From the IMG/VR virus record IMGVR_UViG_3300049597_000054, positions 1 through 24,658 of that record: DNA of 24,658 nt; one strand, written 5' to 3'. Made by a program: the position numbers and the translations under genes. Positions 14,501 to 21,518 of this stretch are shown here, in pieces (positions within the stretch are counted from its first letter, which is position 1; each line of letters begins with the position of its first letter). The notes beneath the pieces are model-generated. The model searched no databases. It saw nothing but the letters and a program-made list of their open reading frames with translations, and had not been told where the DNA came from. This DNA comes from a virus.

Positions 14501-17500
14501 TTCCTAGTCCAGCTGTTGCTGCTGCAGTCATTGCTGTTTTAATTGCATCTGCAACTGCTTCATATTTTTTTATTGCTAGCTGAGCTATTTGAAGATCTTT
14601 ATATGCCTGTACGATTGAGATTAATCCAAAAAGTCCAGCAGAAACAAGAGAAACTGTTCCAGCTATTCCTGACATTTCTCCACCAAACATATAAAGAATA
14701 CCAGTTACTGAAGACAAGGCAAGTGTTACTTTAGATAAGTTATCTGTAAGCCTAGAAGTTACCACTGATGCCTTTGATGCTGGAGCTGTGCTATCTGCTT
14801 CTCTTGTGGCTCTTCTTGGCTGTCTTGATGTTCCTGCAGCTATATTTGCTGAGTCTTGAGTTGCTTGTGTTTTTTCTTGATTAGCTATCCAATCTTTTAC
14901 TGCTGGATCTGTACTTGATCTTCTAGGTCCCGTTCTTTTTGCTACTGAAGACGTAGCGTCTATAGCGGTTTCAGTTAACCCTTTTGCAAATGCCCTTGCT
15001 TGAGTTTCTGCTACTCTTTTACCAGCAAGTTTTATTTTTTGTTCTTCTTGAACTTTAGTAGTAGAGAAATGTTCTTGTGATGATGCTGCTTTATAGGCAG
15101 GACTACTAGGATGTAATCCAGCTGGAAGCATAAACCTTGCAGAACCTTTTTCTGCAATTGCACTAGCACCACCAAGCATAGCTGTAGATGCTTGCCTTGA
15201 TTTAGATAGTGCTCCAAAAGAACCTGGGGTTGCTGCCATTTGAGCAACCTTATTATCTGGAAGTGCATTTTTAAGTTTTTCTGCATCCTCTGCTGAAGCT
15301 TTAATGTCTAGTTTAAAGTCTTTTACATATTGCTGAGCCTCTTTTAAATCTTTTTGAAGTTCTGGAGTTAGTTCTTTAAAAGTCTTTGTCATCTTAGAAA
15401 CAGGCCCGCCAGCAGCCTCCATGTCTTTTTTAAACTTTTTTGTAAGTGGTCCAAAAGCCTCTGTTGAGCTTGCGCCAGATTCTACTTGACTAGTTGCAGC
15501 GTTAATTGCTTCTATGTTTGCGCCTCTCCACTCATCTATTTCTTTATTTATAGAAGCAACAGAAACTTTTGCTTGTTTAATGATTTGTGGCATATAGATG
15601 CTTGATAGATCTGACAAGTCTTTTGGATTAATTGCAGAAAAACCAACTAGTCCAGCTGAGGCTCCAACGTTTCCAGAAAAAGATCTTTGAACTGTGGGTA
15701 GTGACTTTCCAACTCTTCCCTCTGATCCACTACCAATGCCCCCCTTATATCCAGGAATATTTCCAGCAATCATTCCATTGATTATTGGCGCATATTTCTT
15801 TGCCATTTCTGCTGGGATAACCGCTTCTCCTGGAGTTAGAAGAGCTGGCTCTGTATCTTTGTTCCCACGACCGCCAACAGTAACAACTCCACCTCTTGCC
15901 ATCTTGGTTGGAGCTGCAATAGACCCTGGTCTCATCATGCCTGGGTTAATACTTGCAAAACGTGCTCCTGCGGCTGCTGCTTGCTCGTAGGCGGCACGTA
16001 AGGCATCTACTGCAGTCTTTTCTGCTGTAAACCTTTGCGTCAGTCCTGCATGGGCCTGGTCAAGTGATGCAGCGGCTGCTGCAGCCTCTAGCTGCTCCTG
16101 AGTCATGTACTGGGTTTCATCACCAATGCCCTTAGCTTGACCAGTCATCTTTAGGTAGCCAAGGCGAACGGTAGCAAAGAACTTAATCATATTAGCAATA
16201 CCATTATTAATTAGACCAAAGGTCATTAAGAGAACTGGTCCTAGTCCTCCAACAACCGTTATGATTGTTCCAATTACTTGTTTTATTCCATCTGGAAGAG
16301 CGTTGAATGCTTTTAGAACTGTAGTTACAAAATCAATAAATGGTGTTGCTATTTTTAAGAACAACTCTCCTATTGGTGCAAGGGCTACCTTTACTTGTTC
16401 AATAGATGCCCTGAATTTATTCATTGCAGAAGCTGCTGAAACACCAAGCTCTTTTTCTGAAAGACTTGCTAGATCTTCAACTGAAGATCCTGCTAGATCG
16501 AGAACTCTTGATGCCTGGCTTCCATCTTTAATTACGTTATCAAACAATGCAGAGATACGTGCAAACTGAAACTTACCAAATAGTTGCTCAATTGCTTGAG
16601 CTCTTTTCATTGGGTCAAGCTTATCTAATGCCTGAGCAAACCCAACAACGGTTCCTCTTAGATCGCCTTGATTCTGACTAACAATTGCACGAATGTTGAC
16701 GCCCATGCCAGCAAGAAGTTGTGATGCTCTTTCTGTTGGGTTAATCAAGGAAGCAAGACCAGACTTAAGTGCGTTAGCTCCTTGTGCTGCGTTTACACCA
16801 CCTTCCTTCATAGCTGCTAGGAAGAAAGCTAAATCTTTTACATCTCCACCAAGAGCCTGAATAACTGGTGCTACCCTAGGAACGGCCTCAGTGATATCAT
16901 CAAGAGATACTACTGTTTGGTTTTCTACTGCGTTAAGGAAATCAATTGTTCCAGCAAGATCTGTTGAAGAAATTCTAAAGGCGTTTTGTAAGGCAATGGT
17001 TGTTTCTAGAGCTTTTTGAAGTTCCATCTGTCCAAGTACAGATAGCTTTAGAGATGCGGTAGTTTGGTTTTGTAGATCTACTCCCTGAAAACCAGCAGCT
17101 GCGGCATCTGAGGCAACGCTTATTGCATCTGAAACTGCTACACCATATTTTGTGTAAGCAAGACCAAGCTCTACAATAGAATCTAATGCCTGTTGGGTTT
17201 CTGCAGGGGCAGTAAACAAATCTCCATAAACCTTCTTAAACTTGATTGCTGCTTTTTCCATGTCCATAAAGACACGACCAGCAGTCATACCAAGAGTAGC
17301 AAGTGGAAGAGTAAAACCAACCATAAGCTGTCTACCAGCCCACTGAGTATTCTTACCAAAGTTTAGTAGGTTTGTAGAGCCTTGCTTTACAAGTTGATTA
17401 AATAAAACTTGTTTTTGAGCAGCAATTGCAGTTTGAGTTCCAAGGTCCTTCATGTTAAGGACAGTAGGTCTAATGGCAATGGCCTGCATTGCACCTTGGG

Positions 17501-17903
17501 CATCACGACCCATCTTTACATATTGAGTCTGTAGAGTCTTTACACGTTCAATTGCTGTTTTTTCAATTGTGGAAAACTCTGAACTAAAGTTTTTACCAAA
17601 TGTTTTTGTTTGGCTAGCAGCATATCGGAAATACTGCTGAATAGAAAATTTATTTTTCTCAAGGGAATTTGTAAAAGATTCTGCAGTGCCCCTAACCGTA
17701 CGTAATTCTGCAGAAAAACCTTTAATAGCATTTACGCCATTAATAAAGTTCTTCTGCAGATCACGTTGGGCTATGGCTGCAGATGAAGATGATTTTGCTA
17801 CTGATTGGTGAAATTGAGAGATCTGTCGTTGCAGACTCTTAAGCTGATTTAAAGCATCAGATGTATCAATGCTTACGCCAATATTGGCATTAACATCAGC
17901 CAT
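11556..17903 (-). CDS. Tape measure protein (2115 aa)
   Basis: The tape measure sets tail length and leaves the tail during DNA injection. At about 0.15 nm per residue, 2115 residues predict a tail near 315 nm, a long siphovirus tail. The N-terminus is helical (LNQLKSLQRQISQFHQSV). A TP901-type tape measure core follows from about residue 180 (WAGRQLMVGFTLPLATLGMT). Hydrophobic stretches occur near 545-575, 1068-1100 and 1138-1175 (PVLLVVAALALVVGGFILF), probably membrane-active. A charged coiled coil lies near 1720-1760. Two copies of a 'GG...LTPGE.V' unit are seen, at about 668-722 and 1976-2025. The start ATG has an AAGGTGA ribosome site. It follows the chaperone genes, as is universal in these phages. 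Ala, Gln and Lys richness and low aromatic content through the middle fit the family. Confidence 0.97.
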   Translation of the reverse strand: MADVNANIGVSIDTSDALNQLKSLQRQISQFHQSVAKSSSSAAIAQRDLQKNFINGVNAIKGFSAELRTVRGTAESFTNSLEKNKFSIQQYFRYAASQTKTFGKNFSSEFSTIEKTAIERVKTLQTQYVKMGRDAQGAMQAIAIRPTVLNMKDLGTQTAIAAQKQVLFNQLVKQGSTNLLNFGKNTQWAGRQLMVGFTLPLATLGMTAGRVFMDMEKAAIKFKKVYGDLFTAPAETQQALDSIVELGLAYTKYGVAVSDAISVASDAAAAGFQGVDLQNQTTASLKLSVLGQMELQKALETTIALQNAFRISSTDLAGTIDFLNAVENQTVVSLDDITEAVPRVAPVIQALGGDVKDLAFFLAAMKEGGVNAAQGANALKSGLASLINPTERASQLLAGMGVNIRAIVSQNQGDLRGTVVGFAQALDKLDPMKRAQAIEQLFGKFQFARISALFDNVIKDGSQASRVLDLAGSSVEDLASLSEKELGVSAASAMNKFRASIEQVKVALAPIGELFLKIATPFIDFVTTVLKAFNALPDGIKQVIGTIITVVGGLGPVLLMTFGLINNGIANMIKFFATVRLGYLKMTGQAKGIGDETQYMTQEQLEAAAAAASLDQAHAGLTQRFTAEKTAVDALRAAYEQAAAAGARFASINPGMMRPGSIAAPTKMARGGVVTVGGRGNKDTEPALLTPGEAVIPAEMAKKYAPIINGMIAGNIPGYKGGIGSGSEGRVGKSLPTVQRSFSGNVGASAGLVGFSAINPKDLSDLSSIYMPQIIKQAKVSVASINKEIDEWRGANIEAINAATSQVESGASSTEAFGPLTKKFKKDMEAAGGPVSKMTKTFKELTPELQKDLKEAQQYVKDFKLDIKASAEDAEKLKNALPDNKVAQMAATPGSFGALSKSRQASTAMLGGASAIAEKGSARFMLPAGLHPSSPAYKAASSQEHFSTTKVQEEQKIKLAGKRVAETQARAFAKGLTETAIDATSSVAKRTGPRRSSTDPAVKDWIANQEKTQATQDSANIAAGTSRQPRRATREADSTAPASKASVVTSRLTDNLSKVTLALSSVTGILYMFGGEMSGIAGTVSLVSAGLFGLISIVQAYKDLQIAQLAIKKYEAVADAIKTAMTAAATAGLGTFATVTSVASAAVGALVSPVLLVVAALALVVGGFILFNSIAEESRRKIEGLGAAANLSKDKLEFLAEKFEVTAKTINWAERSAAAVATSGKSIQEQQQVVDLMINPEFAEKFKTEISGIKNATKEQADLALQSLALQLRNSGFEDDAVSAVISAIAAKAERTDLNLKFNSILINDANSAKAAADLASKAVSDFNKEVAAQQKIIDQQNEFNKQDTSAYNDSTLTLDKATVEKETKAAAGVAKTSLDSLTLAFDNGSISADIYNQSISGLFDSLLSSEQPTWMLQNLAENMGLKDLVNGLTDANDVAMVLEATVAGVTVAEEDLKTLRDAAADPKNTTLQTAANKVRSKYAAETAKATREQQKLNTQKIISNNLDESNAEVDAIEAQITGYNDLVAAGMNAELAYSLIGDAAQLAAFQQAQLTDATNGNTAAVDAFIASASQLNSAKQTLAALNPVGGGGQKSSFQEAIDGLKEQQAEAKNSIMAYAKLRSAGLGVAESSKIAGDSMLAAALASQKVGSAKWNQLVTAIRAARAEEEAWLNSTPEGRAEQFADVYSKVMDVFNAQEAVLEMNNESATAANRKIIETLEKQIDAYQRRSSELERDLDKISEKEDEINKAYDEKNKSLEKVKKLNQDILNQQKSQLSIADALSQGDIGAAASAIQDSRAQNAAAQGDAAGNALDASRQAQLSALTQNGRTRAQIEAEIKQIKKDVEVIEFGALQNARNAVIAADEALATAKENLTVQGQSKTEWENINTRIDASKANAALYEVEVLKALESAKGLVGEWSKLQDTFTTTHVVNTLYDGAPAAPAPAASKTRPVSGRNLGNVYAVAKGGYIKPMAMAAGGFAKFAKGTDTVPAMLTPGEYVVNRASTKRFAPLLQAINSGNFKYSTPSGPTIPNNFLKPVYNMPEKVYAPSGGTMPLNSQLNTASSLTSQDNSVYNYSLSVNVDGTNASPDQIANVVMKKLQGIDSQRVRRQVIR
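11676..11705 (-). promoter_or_regulatory. Candidate internal promoter at the 3' end of the tape measure gene
   Basis: On the minus strand, TTGACA (11700-11705), an 18-base spacer, then TATAAT (11676-11681). Both hexamers are perfect and the spacer is one base longer than ideal. It would add transcription of the distal-tail-like gene (ATG 11556) and the tail tip genes. It lies in coding sequence, so chance is possible. Confidence 0.45.
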
Positions 17904-17922
17904 TAATATTCACCTTTTCTAT

Positions 17923-18234
17923 TTATGCAATAACGTTTGCCCCAGTCAGGTTGGCACCTGATGCAGCTTCAACAATCTTGTAGACTGTTGGTAAATCTAG
18001 TAGATCTTCTAGCTTTGCAGGGTCTGCGGCTAGCTCTGGGCTATACTGCTTCATTGCAATTGCTACGCACTCCAAAAGAAGGTTCATTGATTTTTCGTTA
18101 TCTTCTGCGACTGCTGTAACTCCCTCAAATTTTTTCATAAAAGGCTTTAGTAGTGAAATTTTTAATGGACGAACCTCAATAGTTGTGCCATCAATTAGTG
18201 TTAGTGTCTCTGGTTCATAAGTTGTTGTTGCCAT
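17923..18234 (-). CDS. Short tail assembly chaperone (gpG-like)
   Basis: A 103-residue protein directly before the tape measure gene, the classic location of chaperones that coat the tape measure during tail assembly. It is homologous to the N-terminal ~98 residues of the preceding 244-residue gene: both share a Thr/Val-rich start with 'G..IE..P.KI..L...M..F', the core IAMKQYxPE, and 'LEDLLDL...Y.I' against 'IEDNFDL...Y.I'. It lacks the long C-terminal extension. The ATG is preceded by AAGGAG at a good distance, and a near-consensus promoter lies just upstream. The tape measure ATG follows 20 bases after its 3' end, and no overlapping extension frame is present here, so a classic G/GT frameshift cannot arise from this gene. 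Confidence 0.83.
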   Translation of the reverse strand: MATTTYEPETLTLIDGTTIEVRPLKISLLKPFMKKFEGVTAVAEDNEKSMNLLLECVAIAMKQYSPELAADPAKLEDLLDLPTVYKIVEAASGANLTGANVIA

Positions 18235-18271
18235 GTTTTCTCCTTGTTCTACCCATAGTTAGGTTATACTT

Positions 18272-18299
18272 ATTATATCACAAGCTAGGGTTTTTTCAA
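18272..18299 (-). promoter_or_regulatory. Promoter for short chaperone and tape measure genes
   Basis: On the minus strand, TTGAAA (18294-18299), 16 bases, TATAAT (18272-18277), with TGA in front forming the extended -10 TGATATAAT (18272-18280). The -35 lies in the last codons of the long chaperone. Transcription would start near 18265, about 31 bases before the ATG at 18234. Confidence 0.68.
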
Positions 18300-19019
18300 T
18301 ACCTTTGGGTCTCTAAGATCTTCATACCCTAGACCCATTCCAATACCAAAACCAGCCTTTTTTGCATTCTGTCCTTGTAAAGAAAGAACATCATTTGAGT
18401 CTGAGGTTGCTCCACTACTAAACACTCTAGCCTTCATATCTTCCCATTCTTTTTGACCCTTAACTTTTGCATCACCCTTACCGCTTTGACTATCTAGGTC
18501 TATGCCCTGAAGTGCTGCAGAAAACTTCTTTTCTTCATATTCTAGGTCTCTTGTAATAGATAGTATCTGAATTAGCTCTTCTATAGATATTGAAGATTCT
18601 AGTTCGTCAAAGTTTTTCCAAATACCCAGCAAAAATACCTCTGACTCAAGCTTTGCTAGGTCTAGGTTATTCCAGCTAGATTCGTTATCTTCTTTCTTGG
18701 CCTGATCAATAACTGCTTCATCTGAGTTTTTTTTAATATCAATACCTGCTGAATATTTCAATATGTCATATATTGAGTCTAAATCAAAGTTATCTTCAAT
18801 CTGAAAAACATCTTTAGAAAACTCTGGATAGTATTGTTTCATAGCTATCCTACAGCATTCTGCCAAGACCTCAATAGTTTCTTCTTCATTGTTTGACTGC
18901 TGAACACTATCAAATACAGACATGAGCTGTCTTAGGTATTTAATTTTAATTGGTATTATTTCAATTTCTATACCATTAACTGTTCTAACATGTCTTGTTT
19001 TATATACTTCTGTTGGCAT
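18285..19019 (-). CDS. Long tail assembly chaperone (gpGT-like, single frame)
   Basis: A 244-residue protein. Residues 1-98 are homologous to the separate short chaperone (shared IAMKQYxPE core). Residues about 110-244 resemble the T-type extension: a charged helical part (NLDLAKLESEVFLLGIWKNF), then EWEDMKARVFSSGATSDSND and a Gly-rich end GFGIGMGLGYEDL. In most siphoviruses this extension is reached only by ribosomal frameshift; here it is in frame 0. A canonical slippery heptamer lies at codons 96-98. The ATG (19017-19019) has no recognisable ribosome site, and a TGGTAAACT element ends 6 bases upstream, so the mRNA may be leaderless. The gene is separated from the tail tube gene by a terminator. 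Neighbour order (tube, chaperones, tape measure) supports the assignment strongly. Confidence 0.85.
   Translation of the reverse strand: MPTEVYKTRHVRTVNGIEIEIIPIKIKYLRQLMSVFDSVQQSNNEEETIEVLAECCRIAMKQYYPEFSKDVFQIEDNFDLDSIYDILKYSAGIDIKKNSDEAVIDQAKKEDNESSWNNLDLAKLESEVFLLGIWKNFDELESSISIEELIQILSITRDLEYEEKKFSAALQGIDLDSQSGKGDAKVKGQKEWEDMKARVFSSGATSDSNDVLSLQGQNAKKAGFGIGMGLGYEDLRDPKVLKKP
18726..18732 (-). other. Candidate -1 frameshift site A_AAA_AAC
   Basis: On the minus strand a run of eight A followed by C forms A AAA AAC in the correct phase (last base of codon 96, codons 97 and 98). A -1 shift would read CTC AGA and then stop at TGA (18718-18720), giving a 100-residue protein. An AGGT stretch (18744-18747) lies 11 bases upstream, like the stimulator in E. 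coli dnaX. I saw no obvious strong downstream stem. Confidence 0.5.
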
Positions 19020-19025
19020 AATATA

Positions 19026-19034
19026 AGTTTACCA
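19026..19034 (-). promoter_or_regulatory. Extended -10 element TGGTAAACT, leaderless start of long chaperone
   Basis: TGGTAAACT on the minus strand is followed by six bases and then the ATG at 19019. Transcription would begin at or within one or two bases of the start codon. No -35 match is seen. It lies immediately after the terminator of the tail tube gene. Confidence 0.5.
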
Positions 19035-19070
19035 TAAAACGACAAAACCCACTCCTATTAAAGAGTGGGT
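19035..19070 (-). terminator. Terminator after major tail protein gene
   Basis: A perfect 8-bp stem ACCCACTC/GAGTGGGT (19063-19070 with 19047-19054) encloses an 8-base loop and is followed on the minus strand by TTTTGTCGTTTT. It lies 21 bases past the tail tube stop codon. Such a site after a very highly expressed gene would lower expression of the chaperones. Confidence 0.83.
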
Positions 19071-19091
19071 CCGTCTTTTAGCTTTTATAGA

Positions 19092-19730
19092 TTATGATGT
19101 TGCGTTGACTGTGCGGTCAATGATTTTTCCATAAGATCCTTCTGAGTCATCTGGTAGAAGACGGAAAGATACTTCAAACATGGAAGCTTCATCACGCTTA
19201 GCTGATACTGTAACATTCTCAATTGACAATGCACGGTATGCAACGTAAACACGCTCTAGAGCTGAACCAAGTTCACAGTCGCCAGTTCCTGGACCTACTG
19301 CAATAATTCCACGCTCTACTGGGCACTCACCAAGATCTCCTGCGGACAAGTCTAATGCTCGTCCAGTTGCAAGGGATCCAAGTGTTCCAGTTAGCTTGTT
19401 ATCTCCATATGCAAGAGCAATAAGAAGATTCTCTAGTGTAGCCTCAGCAAATGCTGTGTTAAGATTAACCTGCATTCCCTGCTTGTATAGCTTAGCTACG
19501 TCTAGTAGCTGGTCAACCTGAACTTCTCCGAAGTCTGGCTGAAATTGAATCTCAAGTCCATTCATTGTGTAACCAATGTTTGTAAAACCTGGGTCATCAG
19601 ATAGTGTTTCACGATAAGACTCATTGTCAACAAAAGTTGGTCTAGTACTGATATCCAGTACTGTGTCAGCAACAAAGAACGAAGCTGCACCTACAATAAT
19701 GTTGGTAGAGTCACCACGAGTATATGCCAT
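19092..19730 (-). CDS. Major tail tube protein
   Basis: A 212-residue protein that polymerises into the tail tube. Evidence is position (after the tail terminator, before the chaperones and tape measure), typical length, and a beta-rich sequence (IIVGAASFFVADTVLDI; MNGLEIQFQPDFGEVQVDQL; IENVTVSAKRDEASMFEVSF). The N-terminus MAYTRGDSTN and the turn 'F.PDFGEVQVDQL.D..K' are features I associate with siphovirus tube proteins. The frame extends three codons further to a GTG at 19739, but that GTG is part of the AGAGGTG ribosome site, so ATG 19728-19730 is the better start. It has its own candidate promoter upstream (TGATATAAT at 19799-19807) and a terminator downstream, as expected for a protein needed in hundreds of copies. 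Confidence 0.85.
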   Translation of the reverse strand: MAYTRGDSTNIIVGAASFFVADTVLDISTRPTFVDNESYRETLSDDPGFTNIGYTMNGLEIQFQPDFGEVQVDQLLDVAKLYKQGMQVNLNTAFAEATLENLLIALAYGDNKLTGTLGSLATGRALDLSAGDLGECPVERGIIAVGPGTGDCELGSALERVYVAYRALSIENVTVSAKRDEASMFEVSFRLLPDDSEGSYGKIIDRTVNATS

Positions 19731-19798
19731 AATTTTCACCTCTTTCTAGTAGGAAAAATGGTATTTAGTTATAATTGGCGGTTGTTTCCTCAAGACTA

Positions 19799-19807
19799 AT
19801 TATATCA
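19799..19807 (-). promoter_or_regulatory. Extended -10 element TGATATAAT before the tail tube gene
   Basis: TGATATAAT on the minus strand, just past the stop of the tail terminator gene, predicts a start near 19792 and a leader of about 62 bases before the ATG at 19730. No clear -35. The nine bases are identical to the elements at 18272-18280 and 22713-22721. The 83-base gap holds nothing else recognisable apart from the ribosome site. Confidence 0.62.
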
Positions 19808-19813
19808 GTCTTT

Positions 19814-20392
19814 TTATTTAAATTGATTTTGGGTGTCGTTGACAGTTCCCCAGTTTGCGTGATAGTCATACTCAATAATAAGCTTATTAATAAATACCGT
19901 TCTAGCGGATGCCAGCTCAATAACATCCCTGGTTTCGTCTGCTTGGTAAACTCTTAAGCTGTGAAAAAATACGTTGTGTGGAAAATTAAGGTCAGATTCA
20001 TCTTTAATAAAAGAATTTAAGTCTTGAGCTGCTGCGTCTTCTCTGTCTAAAAGTTGAGAAATAAGGATGTTTGCGTAATTTACGGTTGCTAGATCTGTAC
20101 TGTATAAGTAGTACAAAAGCTGTTCTTTTTTTCTAGGGTAAAATGAATTTTGTCTAAACCTGATTAGTCTGTCGTATTGAATCAATAGTGGTTGTTCTAC
20201 CTGAACTGATTGTGATAAGTTTTTATAAATTTCTTCTGTGTTTGTTGGGGTAACTGCAAATATTGGAACTACCCCGCTTATGCTTGAACCCTCAGACATG
20301 TTGATTCCCTCATACATAGAAAGCTTTTTATATAGATACTCATTAATCCAGTGTGGTGGAAATGGTAAATCTGATGCTTTATATGTTGTCAT
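19814..20392 (-). CDS. Tail terminator (tail completion) protein
   Basis: A 192-residue protein in the slot between neck proteins and tail tube, where gpU/gp17-type terminators that cap the tail and bind the neck are encoded. The pattern supports this: SGVVPIFAVTPTNTEEIYKN followed by QPLLIQYDRLIRFR, then FYPRKKEQLLYYLYSTD, a long helix (NYANILISQLLDREDAAAQD) and a final beta strand pair (FFHSLRVYQADETRD; NKLIIEYDYH). The 'P.I.YD...R......Y..K.EQL.Y..Y' signature recurs in terminators I know from phages of Gram-positive hosts. The ATG overlaps the stop of the upstream gene (ATGA) and has an AGGAG ribosome site. The alternative is a less specific minor tail or neck protein. Confidence 0.75.
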   Translation of the reverse strand: MTTYKASDLPFPPHWINEYLYKKLSMYEGINMSEGSSISGVVPIFAVTPTNTEEIYKNLSQSVQVEQPLLIQYDRLIRFRQNSFYPRKKEQLLYYLYSTDLATVNYANILISQLLDREDAAAQDLNSFIKDESDLNFPHNVFFHSLRVYQADETRDVIELASARTVFINKLIIEYDYHANWGTVNDTQNQFK

Positions 20393-21066
20393 TTCTCAAC
20401 TCCTACTTTTGCGTTTGCAATCCAAGTATACCCTACTTTTTTGCCAACTGAACGTCCACCCATAGAGCCTGCAAGGACATTCTTTTTATACAATACTGGT
20501 TTTGAAATATAGTCAAATAGTCCAGATGACTTTAAGAATGCCTGAGTAAAGTATGATTTAAAAAATGTGTCAAAAACTCTTTCATAAGCTCCTTCTACAG
20601 CTGTTCCACCAGGATTATTAACTGTGATTGGTTTAGAAACAAAAATGGTTTCTCCACCTTCTTCAAAAACTAAAGCTTTTCTTTTGGGGGTTATAGTTAC
20701 TGGAATTCCATTTTCCATAATTCTTGCCTTATCGTAAAATGGCTCATTGCTGTCATCAGATATGCTACTTGACTGTCTGAATGATGACTTAAGTGAAAGT
20801 CCAGCATTGCTTACAGTATAATTTAAATCAAAAAGTCTGGCTGCTGGTGAACCAGTCTGATACCATTCATATACGTGATGCATAGCATACTGATCTCCCC
20901 TGGCCATTGCGTCTATGTATTGTCCCAAAGCCTCTATGGTGCTTTGACCAAGATTATCTAGCATTACCTTTTTACCATTTTGAGCACCCTCAAGGAATCC
21001 AAAAGAATAATCTACAATATTTTGCAAACTTTTTTCCATAGCTGTAGCATTAAGATTAACCTTCAT
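20389..21066 (-). CDS. HK97 gp10-like neck protein
   Basis: A 225-residue protein of the head-tail joining region. The N-terminal half is helical (NIVDYSFGFLEGAQNGKKVM; IEALGQYIDAMARGDQYAMH). The middle holds the segments VYEWYQTGSPAARLFDLNY and NAGLSLKSSFRQS, which I associate with HK97 gp10-like or minor capsid/neck proteins. The C-terminal third is Gly-rich with basic residues (GGRSVGKKVGYTWIANAKVG). It is longer than the usual gp10 family size of about 110-150 residues. Gene order (adaptor, head closure, this gene, tail terminator) is that of neck type 1 siphoviruses, in which this protein completes the joint. Start ATG overlaps the stop of the previous gene (TAATG). The order is the strongest evidence. 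Confidence 0.68.
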   Translation of the reverse strand: MKVNLNATAMEKSLQNIVDYSFGFLEGAQNGKKVMLDNLGQSTIEALGQYIDAMARGDQYAMHHVYEWYQTGSPAARLFDLNYTVSNAGLSLKSSFRQSSSISDDSNEPFYDKARIMENGIPVTITPKRKALVFEEGGETIFVSKPITVNNPGGTAVEGAYERVFDTFFKSYFTQAFLKSSGLFDYISKPVLYKKNVLAGSMGGRSVGKKVGYTWIANAKVGVEK

Positions 21067-21518
21067 TAGTCGCCTACTGCTTGTGATTCAGTTCTTCTCC
21101 AAAGCATCTTGTAGTATTCAATACTGTTGAATGGACCAGTAAAAGGTTCTAGAGTACCAATCTCATAGATAGTACCTCTGTTTGCTCTGGGACCAGCGGT
21201 TTCTTTATAAATAAGTTGGCCAGTAGAAAACCTAATGTTAGTTATTAGTATATTGGTTGTTGCTTCTTGAGATAGCTTAGATGTTATTCTTAGGTCTGCC
21301 CTGCTTCTAACTATAAGCTTGTCTTCATATTGTAAGAACATGTCTGGCTTAATTTGTTCAGATCCTGCTCCTCCTATAGGAGTTGCATTGCAAGAAATTG
21401 TGCGATCAAAAACCCATTCTTTTTTAATTTCTCCAAATGGACCTTGCGTAATTATTGGATAATAAACATCTGCAAGCATTGGATAAACAAAGTCTGTGGT
21501 ATTATCGCAGCATCCCAT
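21066..21518 (-). CDS. Head closure (stopper) protein
   Basis: A 150-residue, mainly beta-stranded protein placed between the adaptor and the gp10-like neck protein, as head closure proteins (SPP1 gp16/HK97 gp7-like) are. Strands alternate with charged turns: DVYYPIITQGPFGEIKKEWV, then RTISCNATPIGGAG, LQYEDKLIVRSRADLRITS and ILITNIRFSTGQLIY. The N-terminus MGCCDNTTDF has two adjacent cysteines, which could coordinate a metal or form a disulfide, but no partner motif is clear. The ATG overlaps the adaptor stop (TAATG), with an AGGA ribosome site about 9 bases upstream. The assignment rests on gene order and size; sequence similarity for this class is always weak. Confidence 0.68.
   Translation of the reverse strand: MGCCDNTTDFVYPMLADVYYPIITQGPFGEIKKEWVFDRTISCNATPIGGAGSEQIKPDMFLQYEDKLIVRSRADLRITSKLSQEATTNILITNIRFSTGQLIYKETAGPRANRGTIYEIGTLEPFTGPFNSIEYYKMLWRRTESQAVGD

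Noticed and set aside
13939-14583. A 214-codon open frame on the plus strand, opposite the tape measure gene
   Set aside because: It lies entirely antisense to the strongly supported tape measure frame; Ala/Ser-rich composition reflects the complement of Ala-rich coding. No ribosome site or promoter was seen.
18288-18300. A second A-run (TTGAAAAAACCC) at the end of the long chaperone, as a frameshift site
   Set aside because: The phase gives G AAA AAA, not X XXY YYZ, and the -1 frame stops after a few codons without adding anything.
19731-19739. GTG at 19739 as start of the tail tube gene
   Set aside because: The GTG is part of the ribosome site AGAGGTG; ATG at 19730 is ideally spaced from it. 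The same reasoning rejects GTG 23934 for the capsid and TTG 22707 for the 68-residue protein.
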